Origin: Clostridiales bacterium VE202-01
GTDB taxonomy: Bacteria; Bacillota_I; Bacilli_A; Erysipelotrichales; Coprobacillaceae
DNA length: 43,176 nucleotides
Direction of reading: 5' to 3'
Assembly (NCBI GenBank): GCA_000508865.1
Contig: BAHP02000009.1
Coordinates: 1 to 43,176 of the forward strand
Position 1 is the first letter of the stretch. The number at the start of each line of letters is the position of its first letter. The notes below the pieces were generated by a model. That model ran no database searches, was not told where the DNA came from, and was given only the letters and a program-made list of their open reading frames with translations. Shown here piece after piece: positions 37,013 through 43,176 of this stretch. The position numbers and the translations under genes are program-made.

Positions 37013-37893
37013 TTATTTAGTTCTAACATCAAATGATCCAATATAATTTGAATACGTTGCTTTATTCTCATCATTCAAATAATCCACAGAATAATTATTT
37101 TTTCCTACATAAATATGGACTTTACTGCCAACACATTCAAATGTTATATCACCTGCTGAATTTTGTGTGATAGTATTATATCCTGGGTAATAATTCAAAT
37201 CTTCCGAATCAGCTTCTCCTATTACTATTATTTGTGGATTTAGCACTTTTAAAATTTCCTTGGGAACCGTTCCACTATTTCTACCGTGATGTGGTGCAAA
37301 AACCACATCGACTTCTTCAAACTCTATTTCGTCCTTAACCTTTTCCAAAAAATCTGTTTCTATATCTCCCAACCACAAAAATTTGCTCCACAATTATACT
37401 GTAAAATCAACGAAATTTTATTAGGACTTTCCCCGTTTTTTACTTTTTCTAGTTCTTTTTTATAGTCTTGATTATTAACGTCAGGCCACAAAAAATTTAA
37501 TCCAGCTCCCTTTCTTTCATCATCGCTTTCATTTAACCATCTTCTCGCACATCCTTTATATACATAATATGCTTTATCTCCATCTCTGATTTCTTTATAT
37601 TTCTTGAAAGAATCTGTTTCAATATCTTTAGATGCTTCATTTTGAACACAGTAAAAATTTTCTATTTTTTTACGTTCATTGTAATATTCTATATTAAGAA
37701 AATGATCATCATCTGGATGAGTTGATATAAATCTGCATATATTTTTATCTTTTGATTGCTTAATAATTTCATCCATAATTTCTTTTTTATTCTCGTCTGT
37801 CATACAACAATCTATTGTGGTAAAACTATCTGCTCCATGTCTTATGTAAAACATATCTCCGTTCCCTACAGATAACGATTTAACTATACTCAT
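37013..37893 (-). pseudogene. ComEC-like metallo-beta-lactamase-fold hydrolase, frameshifted
   Basis: Two frames (37893-37360 and 37393-37013) make one MBL protein of the ComEC/Rec2-like group. The first holds SVGNGDMFYIRHG, IDCCMTDE and the metal site STHPDDDHFLN. The second holds FLWLGDIETDF, VFAPHHGRNSGTVP (the conserved HHG) and a beta-rich tail. The break is at GCA AAT TTT TGT near 37385. A -1 slip on A_AAT_TTT, or one more A or T, continues as FLWLGD. The gene overlaps the preceding membrane protein by four bases (ATGA). Likely a membrane-associated phosphodiesterase or nuclease working with that partner. Confidence 0.8.
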
Positions 37894-38390
37894 TTTATTT
37901 CCTCCTTATTATTTTTTTTAATACGCTGAAAAATATATCGTGTTTGTTTCCTATATGCAATACTAAAAATAACACAACACATAAGCAATATTAACACTTC
38001 TTTATAATTAGATAATACATTAACTTTTGTAGAAATAGCAAAATATATCTTAGCCAATATAGTTACAATACATGCTGATAGTATTGAGCGATATGTATTA
38101 TTAGTTTCTGATAAAATCTCAATTTTTTTATCTTTTTTGCTCGCATTTATATAATCATCATATTCGGCAAATTGAACTAATCTTATCTTTTTATATAACG
38201 GTTCTACTATGACAGAGCCAAATCTACTTATAATCATTCCTATAAAATAGTAAATAAACAAATCTTCTATTACATTACCTTGAATAATTGTTACAGACAA
38301 ACAACTTTCAAACAAAAAGCCCAAAACAACTCCAGGCAATAAATTGTTTAATATATTATATGAGTTTAATTTTTCCACCAAACTTTCCAT
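37890..38390 (-). CDS. Membrane protein coupled to the MBL hydrolase
   Basis: 166 residues with four likely membrane segments: NNLLPGVVLGFLFESCL, DLFIYYFIGMIISRFGSVIV, ILSACIVTILAKIYFAI and VLILLMCCVIFSIAY. A charged cytoplasmic loop lies between the second and third and a Lys-rich tail closes the protein. It starts behind GGAGGGAG and overlaps the hydrolase start, so they form a two-gene unit. Pairs of a small membrane protein and a ComEC-like MBL enzyme occur in defence islands, but I know no established mechanism. Confidence 0.7.
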   Translation of the reverse strand: MESLVEKLNSYNILNNLLPGVVLGFLFESCLSVTIIQGNVIEDLFIYYFIGMIISRFGSVIVEPLYKKIRLVQFAEYDDYINASKKDKKIEILSETNNTYRSILSACIVTILAKIYFAISTKVNVLSNYKEVLILLMCCVIFSIAYRKQTRYIFQRIKKNNKEEIK

Positions 38391-38480
38391 TTCCTATATC
38401 TCTCCCTCCGAATTATTTAATAATTTTCAAACTTCTCCCAAATATAGTAAAATCGACAAACAATTTATTATCTCCACACT

Positions 38481-39272
38481 TTAATTTGCAGTGTCAGCTA
38501 TAAACCTGGTATCTATAATTTTCTTCAATTCATATACGGATACTTCTTTTCCATCTAGTACTCTATGTAACATCGCATGACAATTAGGACATACTGGTAT
38601 TAAATCGTTTTTATAATCGACCACATATTCTTTCCCTATCTTATTAAGTGGCACAATATGATGAACATGTATAAATCCTTTTCCTAAATCTCCGTATTTC
38701 TCTTCAAAATCCATTCCACAGACACTACATTTACATCCATGATATTCAATACATTTTTGTCTTGCAATTGAACTTCTCTCATATTTGTTTACAATGATCT
38801 GTTTCACTGCACCTTCATAGCTATTTTCTGGAAGATCTTCCTCAGGGAATATTCCAGCAGCATAATCATCATGCATATATGTATCAATATATTCCCCTAA
38901 ATTATTACTAACTTTAATTGGTCCTTGTGGTGCGCTCTTTAATCCATGCTGCTTTAACTCTTCCAATGACAGCTTATCACTATCCACTTGCTCTACCAAT
39001 TTTAATCTAGCATATTTTCCACCTAAAGCTTTTTCGTACTCTTCTACTTGAAACCAATACTCTTTATCATCAACGATTTCATTAACTGACAAAGATTGCT
39101 TTTCTACAACTGTTTTATACATCACTCTTTTATAAGGGTTTGTACAATAGATATATACAATATCCCCCACTTCATAGTGTGCTCTTTGTCTCCAATCAAT
39201 GAATCCCCATTTTTGAAATGCCGACGCATGATCATACATCTTCCCATTCGCCGATATCATCCATTTTTGCAT
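38481..39272 (-). CDS. EVE-like/HNH endonuclease, likely modification-dependent
   Basis: The N-terminal 110 residues (KWMISANGKMYDHASAFQKWGFIDWRQR, VGDIVYIYC, YKTVVEKQ) look like an EVE/PUA-type domain, which binds modified bases. The C-terminal HNH nuclease has zinc Cys pairs C182/C185 and C228/C231, the catalytic HHIVPL at 204-209, N222 and H232. EVE-HNH proteins are type IV-like enzymes that cut 5-methyl- or hydroxymethylcytosine DNA. The gene starts behind GGGGGG and is followed by the MBL/membrane unit. The EVE call rests on pattern; the HNH call is firm. Confidence 0.85.
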   Translation of the reverse strand: MQKWMISANGKMYDHASAFQKWGFIDWRQRAHYEVGDIVYIYCTNPYKRVMYKTVVEKQSLSVNEIVDDKEYWFQVEEYEKALGGKYARLKLVEQVDSDKLSLEELKQHGLKSAPQGPIKVSNNLGEYIDTYMHDDYAAGIFPEEDLPENSYEGAVKQIIVNKYERSSIARQKCIEYHGCKCSVCGMDFEEKYGDLGKGFIHVHHIVPLNKIGKEYVVDYKNDLIPVCPNCHAMLHRVLDGKEVSVYELKKIIDTRFIADTAN

Positions 39273-39299
39273 ATATAAATCCCCCCAATTCTATTTTTC

Positions 39300-39896
39300 T
39301 CATAACAAAGCCAAATATGTTTCTATATCAAACTCTTCTATTCTTGAATCTTTTTTCAAATATAATGGATGATGAGGATGTCCTTTTACAGAACATTTTC
39401 CTACTTTACACCAAACAGCTTTATGCTGATCAGCTATATTAACCATATCTTTAAGACACTCTTTTAAATAATTTCTTTTTTCAATATTTGTCCCCCAAGC
39501 CGCCCAAATCACCGGTTTCTCAACACTGTTTTCCAATATCCATTGAAAGGCCTGCATATTCTCTTTGTGAAGCCTCGGATTTATTTCTTTATCCATTTTA
39601 TTGGCATCTGTTGACCGCTGTGCATAGACATTAAACATAATAAATGAGTCAAATCCATTCCTCATTGCTATCCTTTCAACTGAATTCATCGTATTGTCCA
39701 TCTTTTCCGGTTCTGCAGTTGATGGATTAATTCCAATCGTAATAAGTGGATTATTTCCTACCGTTCCTAGTATATATCTATATTCTGTATAAAAATCCGG
39801 AATATAGATCCATTTTGTCTGATCATATTTTTCTCTTCCACTCTGCATAACCATTGCATCTTGAAATGATAATATCTTAAGTTCTTCTTTTTTCAT
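39300..39896 (-). CDS. DUF1643-domain protein
   Basis: 198 residues from ATG 39896, chosen over a TTG six codons earlier. The family core is visible: YRYILGTVGNNPLITIGINPSTAEPEKMDNTMNSVERIAMRNGFDSFIMFNVYAQRSTDANKMD, then PVIWAAWGTNIEKR and VKGHPHHPLYL. DUF1643 resembles uracil-DNA-glycosylase-type folds in its NPSTA and HP motifs, so a role at modified or damaged bases beside the EVE-HNH gene is conceivable but unproven. It lies 27 bases ahead of the EVE-HNH gene, probably in one transcript. Confidence 0.85.
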   Translation of the reverse strand: MKKEELKILSFQDAMVMQSGREKYDQTKWIYIPDFYTEYRYILGTVGNNPLITIGINPSTAEPEKMDNTMNSVERIAMRNGFDSFIMFNVYAQRSTDANKMDKEINPRLHKENMQAFQWILENSVEKPVIWAAWGTNIEKRNYLKECLKDMVNIADQHKAVWCKVGKCSVKGHPHHPLYLKKDSRIEEFDIETYLALL

Positions 39897-40010
39897 CTTG
39901 TAGTTTCTCACCAATTCTAAAATATAAGAGCAAATTTTACATTTATCACTTACAACTATTATACCATTCCATCACATATTTGTCATGAAAATTCCTTCTC
40001 ACAAAGCACA

Positions 40011-40050
40011 TTAAAAAGTTGAGGGAGCAGCTTTTTCTCAAGCTACTCCC
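40011..40050 (-). terminator. Terminator of the mobilisation operon
   Basis: Minus strand GGGAG-T-AGCTT / AAGCT-G-CTCCC, then TCAACTTTTT, 30 bases past the MobV stop at 40080. Confidence 0.8.
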
Positions 40051-40079
40051 GCTCTCCTATCTTCCTTTTCATTTTACAG

Positions 40080-41474
40080 TCACAATATCCTCTTATCGAT
40101 CCATCCCATATACTTCTTCTTTGTTTTTCTCAAAATATACTCTTTTTCTTCTAATTGCCGTTGTAATCTTATCATATTGTCCGTCCGCTCATTTCCCAAC
40201 GCTCTTCTTAAACAATAATACTCGTCAATCTCATTTTCCATATACTGATTTTTCTTGGCAAGCTTCTCATTGGATAACTTTAATCTGTCATACCGGTATT
40301 GTATCTGCTCCGACTGTTCCTTAATCCGGATATATGCCATATAAAGTCCATATAGCAAGTTGCGGAGCTTAAGAAACACAGGAATAACTTTATTCTTTCG
40401 GTAAGTTTTAGCACTCTCCAACACCGTTGGATCAGGAACGATTTCATCTACTGATTTAGAGAATTCTCCGGCATACCTAGTAATGTCCCGTGCAATAGTC
40501 GTGGCTTTCTCCAATCTTTTTTCCTGTTTCAGTGCTGTTTGTAAAGCTTTTTCAGCATCTTGCTCCTTTTTTTTCTTTTCAGCACTTATTTCCTGGATCC
40601 TCTCCTCAATCATTTCCAGATCGTTTAATCGTTGTTCAGATATTTCTTTATAGTCCGCATTTTCACTTTGAAGTATCCGCTTCTCTTCTTCTAAATCCTG
40701 AAGTTCACCGATCTTTGAAATTTTTGAATCTTCTAATCTTTCCATTTCATGCTGCTTATCCTGAATCTGGTTTTCCAGTACTGCAATCTCTTCTCTACGC
40801 TTTTTCTTCTTAAAATTCAACACATCCAGATGTTCTTCATGAGTACCTTTCTGCTCCCAAATCACACCATATCTTTCAGCAACCTTTGCCAGCTCTTGTT
40901 TTTCAGACAACATCCATTGATCACGTTCTGTTTCTTCTCTTCCCTTACTGACAAATCCTCTTGATGCTAACGCCTGTTTCATAGATACTCTCGTATCCAA
41001 ACCTCTCTTACTTCCAGTCATATAAGGTACAAAATCTATATGTAGATGAGGTGTGGCTTCATCCATATGAAGATAAATTCCAAATACACGTAGCTGCGGA
41101 TTTCTTTTTTGAAACTCTTTGGCAAACTCGAGCAGGATTTCTTTGGCTATTTCCCCTTCCATACTCTGACATGCCATATTATCTTTATTCCCAATTTGAA
41201 AGATCACCTCATGGAAAAGCTTCTCCTGTTTTCCCAGACGGATGTGTTCATAATAATCTTCGATCATCCTGTCCTTCCTTTTTTGTTTTGCATTATATCT
41301 CCCTAAAGCTGCATCAAATAATTCGTGATAGACATCTTTGATATTTTCCGAAACTAACGTGACATTTTCGCATGTTCGTTCCCGATCCACATTTTCCGCA
41401 ATAAATCTTCTTTCATTATGGGCAATCGAACCCTTCCCTGACATTCCACTGATAGTCCTCTTAATTTCTGCCAT
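40080..41474 (-). CDS. mobV: MobV/Pre-family relaxase
   Basis: Relaxases nick the transfer origin and lead the strand into the recipient. The diagnostic HxDExxPHxH motif is present as HMDEATPHLH (H136, D138, E139, H143, H145), preceded by NERRFIAENVDRERTCENV near residues 20-38, the usual N-terminal block with N20. Residues 205-335 form a long coiled coil (FKKKKRREEIAVLENQIQDKQ...). The 464-aa length is normal. The start follows AGGAGGTGAGC. G+C and codon use are visibly higher than in the defence genes to the left, marking it as part of a different element. Confidence 0.92.
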   Translation of the reverse strand: MAEIKRTISGMSGKGSIAHNERRFIAENVDRERTCENVTLVSENIKDVYHELFDAALGRYNAKQKRKDRMIEDYYEHIRLGKQEKLFHEVIFQIGNKDNMACQSMEGEIAKEILLEFAKEFQKRNPQLRVFGIYLHMDEATPHLHIDFVPYMTGSKRGLDTRVSMKQALASRGFVSKGREETERDQWMLSEKQELAKVAERYGVIWEQKGTHEEHLDVLNFKKKKRREEIAVLENQIQDKQHEMERLEDSKISKIGELQDLEEEKRILQSENADYKEISEQRLNDLEMIEERIQEISAEKKKKEQDAEKALQTALKQEKRLEKATTIARDITRYAGEFSKSVDEIVPDPTVLESAKTYRKNKVIPVFLKLRNLLYGLYMAYIRIKEQSEQIQYRYDRLKLSNEKLAKKNQYMENEIDEYYCLRRALGNERTDNMIRLQRQLEEKEYILRKTKKKYMGWIDKRIL

Positions 41475-41484
41475 TGCTCACCTC

Positions 41485-41600
41485 CTATCTTTCCTATGGT
41501 GCCGGACACGGCACATAATCTAGTTATGCCGGATACGTCAAGTTTTGTTACTTTTGTCAAAAGTAACGCAAAAGCACTTTCGACAGCCTTCGTCCATCAA
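41485..41600. other. Candidate transfer origin (oriT) region
   Basis: Directly upstream of mobV, non-coding, with the hairpin GTGCCG-gaca-CGGCAC (41499-41514) and the nearly perfect palindrome GTTACTTTTG-t-CAAAAGTAAC (41547-41567). MobV relaxases act on origins next to their own gene with such inverted repeats. I do not recognise the exact nick site. Confidence 0.45.
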
Positions 41601-41732
41601 AAGTACCCTTGCGCCCTGCGGGGCTGTTTCCGTTCAGCGATATCCTTCCGTCTGCATCATCTGATTCTTCTCTTCGTCCGTGATTTACAGGTGCGTGCCA
41701 CGCTCCTGTTATAACTCAAACAAGAAGAATCC

Positions 41733-41972
41733 CTACCAACGAAAGTTCTCCTGTATTCCTTTCTTATCCAGATACTCCTTTCTGGCTTTTTCCCGCTCTT
41801 CTTCCGTCGCTGCTGTTTTGGACTGCGTATACAATTGTCTATTGACCAGATGATCCATCTTTTCTTCAAGTCCCTTACATATCTCATCTGAACAACTGTA
41901 ATCATCCAGTAAATGATACGAGACAAGCTGACGAAATAATGTAAATGGAATCTGTACATTTTTTATTTCCAT
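41733..41972 (-). CDS. Complexin-2-like small mobile-element protein
   Basis: 79 residues: MEIKNVQIPFTLFRQLVSYHLLDDY, EICKGLEEKMDHLVNRQLYTQSK, EEEREKARKEYLDKKGIQENFRW. This pattern is one I know from clostridial integrative elements, where it is annotated complexin-2 without functional evidence. It follows repA and precedes mobV, behind AAAGGAG. A strong hairpin sits just ahead of its RBS. Confidence 0.75.
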   Translation of the reverse strand: MEIKNVQIPFTLFRQLVSYHLLDDYSCSDEICKGLEEKMDHLVNRQLYTQSKTAATEEEREKARKEYLDKKGIQENFRW

Positions 41973-41986
41973 ACACTTCTCCTTTC

Positions 41987-42034
41987 AAGGTGGCAAGATG
42001 CCCTATTCTTAAGATATGGTCACCTTGCCATCTT
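41987..42034 (-). promoter_or_regulatory. Hairpin in the leader of the complexin-2-like gene
   Basis: CATCTTGCCACCTT and AAGATGGCAAGGTG pair over 14 positions with one mismatch and one wobble, 20-base loop. It lies between the repA stop and the next RBS and lacks a T-tract, so it may affect RNA stability or translation. Confidence 0.5.
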
Positions 42035-42037
42035 CCT

Positions 42038-43099
42038 TTATTCTGATAATATCCAAAACCATTGGTTTCCCCGTTTGACCGAATCGATCTCCAGTTCCTG
42101 TTTTGCATTCCGCAGAGTTTTCTTCTTGATTCCCTGTTTGCTCGCTTCTTCCTCGATCTTTTTCTGTGCCATACCGCCATCAGCCAAAATATCCAACAGA
42201 AATTCCTTCGCTATCCGACTTTTTTGTCCTCTTGCATCTCCACTCAAAAGGTCATCTGCACTGATATCATACTCTCCACTCCACTGAAATCCTGTTTCTT
42301 TGTCTAATCGGAATGCGACGGATTTTCCTTCCGGTGCAAGGGAACTTTTCACATGGCACATTACCCTTGTCTCCGGTTCGTCCTTCAACCTCCCCACGAT
42401 CAGGACACTTCTTGCCGCAGCTTGAAAATCAATGGATCCAAGGCCACGATAAGAAGATTTCCCATTGCTGTTTTTATTCATATGACCGATCAAAATAATC
42501 GCACAATGATATTTCTCTGCAAGGACTGCCATCCGCTTCATCAACGGACGGATTTCATTGGCTCGATGCATATCCACATCTGTTCCTAGAAATCCCTGTA
42601 TAGGATCCAGCACCACCATTCTTGCTTTCGTTTGCATGATTGCTTCCTCAAGCCGGACATCCACCATAGTTAATGGCTGTTCTCGATCATCGATGACCAG
42701 CACTCTGGAACAATCGGCCCCAGCCGCAAGCAGACGAGGTTTTATCGTATCCCCCAATCCATCCTCTGCCGTCTGATAAATAACATTGACAGGCTGTATA
42801 GGGTTATCTTGCGATAACACTTCCTGTTTCAGATTCTCTTCGCTATATTGCTGTGCTTCTTTTTGGGATTTCTTGTTCAACAAGATTGGTTCTCCTCTGG
42901 TCAGTTTAGCAATAATCTGAAGAACCATCGTTGTTTTTCCCTCTCCTGGATCCCCTTGTATGATCGTAACTTTCCCAAAAGGAATAAACGGATACAACAG
43001 CCATTCAATCTGTTCCACTTTCACCGATTCCATGTTGATCAATTTCAGCTCCGGCTCTGATCTTTTCCATTCTGCCTTCTTATTTTCTATCGTCTTCAA
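42038..43099 (-). CDS. repA: RepA-type AAA ATPase / replicative helicase of the mobile element
   Basis: A 353-aa RecA-fold ATPase of the AAA_25/RSF1010 RepA group. Walker A is GDPGEGKTT (near residue 50), Walker B is MVVLDPIQGFLG, followed by AIILIGHMNKNSNGKSSYRGLGSIDFQAAARSVLIV. The C-terminal 75 residues look like a winged helix (AKEFLLDILADGGMAQKKIEEEASKQGIKKKTLRNAKQEL). The start is TTG at 43099 behind GGAGGTG. It heads the repA, complexin-2-like, mobV order typical of integrative mobilizable elements that replicate transiently. Confidence 0.85.
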   Translation of the reverse strand: MKTIENKKAEWKRSEPELKLINMESVKVEQIEWLLYPFIPFGKVTIIQGDPGEGKTTMVLQIIAKLTRGEPILLNKKSQKEAQQYSEENLKQEVLSQDNPIQPVNVIYQTAEDGLGDTIKPRLLAAGADCSRVLVIDDREQPLTMVDVRLEEAIMQTKARMVVLDPIQGFLGTDVDMHRANEIRPLMKRMAVLAEKYHCAIILIGHMNKNSNGKSSYRGLGSIDFQAAARSVLIVGRLKDEPETRVMCHVKSSLAPEGKSVAFRLDKETGFQWSGEYDISADDLLSGDARGQKSRIAKEFLLDILADGGMAQKKIEEEASKQGIKKKTLRNAKQELEIDSVKRGNQWFWILSE

Positions 43100-43176
43100 T
43101 TCTATCTACTTCACCTCCTGCCCTTCCGGGCAAGTCTCTGATGAACAGATAATTGGGAATTGTCGTATCTTACAAT
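43100..43176 (-). other. Window edge: tail of an unidentified upstream gene or leader
   Basis: One minus-strand frame (IRQFPIICSSETCPEGQEVK) is open from the edge to a TAG next to the repA RBS. It may be the end of a preceding gene of the mobile element, but 77 bases are too few to tell. Confidence 0.3.

Noticed and set aside
41051-41341. Plus-strand frames inside mobV and repA (several of 60-100 codons)
   Set aside because: They mirror the codons of strongly supported minus-strand genes and lack start signals.
41902-42180. 92-codon minus-strand frame overlapping repA and the complexin-2-like gene
   Set aside because: Out of frame with both recognised proteins, Arg-rich shadow composition and no RBS.
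1-43176. tRNA, rRNA or CRISPR loci
   Set aside because: Scanned by eye on both strands; no cloverleaf-like block, rRNA segment or regularly spaced repeat array was recognised.

Overview
The window is AT-rich Firmicute DNA. The very low G+C, purine-rich ribosome binding sites, a TnpV remnant, a complexin-2-like mobile-element protein and a MobV/RepA mobilisation module suggest a gut Erysipelotrichia/Coprobacillaceae-like bacterium; this is inference and no marker gene is present. Almost every gene lies on the minus strand.

Layout. 1-7.2 kb: an unrecognised 547-aa protein, a helicase joining an RNase-H1-type hybrid-binding domain to a PIF1 core (frameshifted), the remnant of a DUF4143 ATPase, and a two-gene unit of a RecD-like SF1 helicase with an unknown partner. 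7.4-18.6 kb: a complete type I restriction-modification operon, read right to left as leader RNA, small helical protein, XRE regulator, hsdM, PIN nuclease, silent hsdS pieces, tyrosine recombinase, expressed hsdS, broken DUF3800 gene, hsdR. Its hsdS region is a switch: four copies of one 15-bp site flank two exchangeable 3' specificity cassettes. 18.6-22.4 kb: gene remnants (AlbA_2/HATPase-like, Fic) and one intact DUF4143 AAA+ ATPase. 22.4-26.9 kb: a small toxin-like ORF behind two tandem 53-bp structured repeats and a terminator (type III toxin-antitoxin architecture), an AIPR abortive-infection protein, and a CD-NTase plus SLATT pair (CBASS-like). 27-35.4 kb: a second, damaged type I system (XRE, hsdM, hsdS, small membrane protein, LPO_1073/Vpar_1526-like protein, hsdR in three frames). 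35.5-36.7 kb: remnant of a mobilizable transposon (TnpV, relaxase). 37-39.9 kb: ComEC-like metallo-beta-lactamase (frameshifted) with a membrane partner, an EVE-like/HNH nuclease and a DUF1643 protein. 40-43.2 kb: part of a mobilizable element of visibly higher G+C (MobV relaxase, complexin-2-like protein, RepA-type ATPase), running off the right edge.

Taken together this is a dense defence island beside mobile elements. Two type I systems, CBASS, AIPR, a probable type III toxin-antitoxin relic, PIN, DUF3800, EVE-HNH and MBL/membrane modules are packed into about 35 kb. A recurring oddity is single-base frameshifts, often at short A or T runs, in otherwise well-preserved genes (PIF1 helicase, DUF3800 twice, SLATT, hsdR2, MBL). 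They may be real decay, slippage-type control or base-calling error. The Fic, relaxase, TnpV and first DUF4143 loci carry multiple lesions, deletions or a nonsense codon and look like true pseudogenes.
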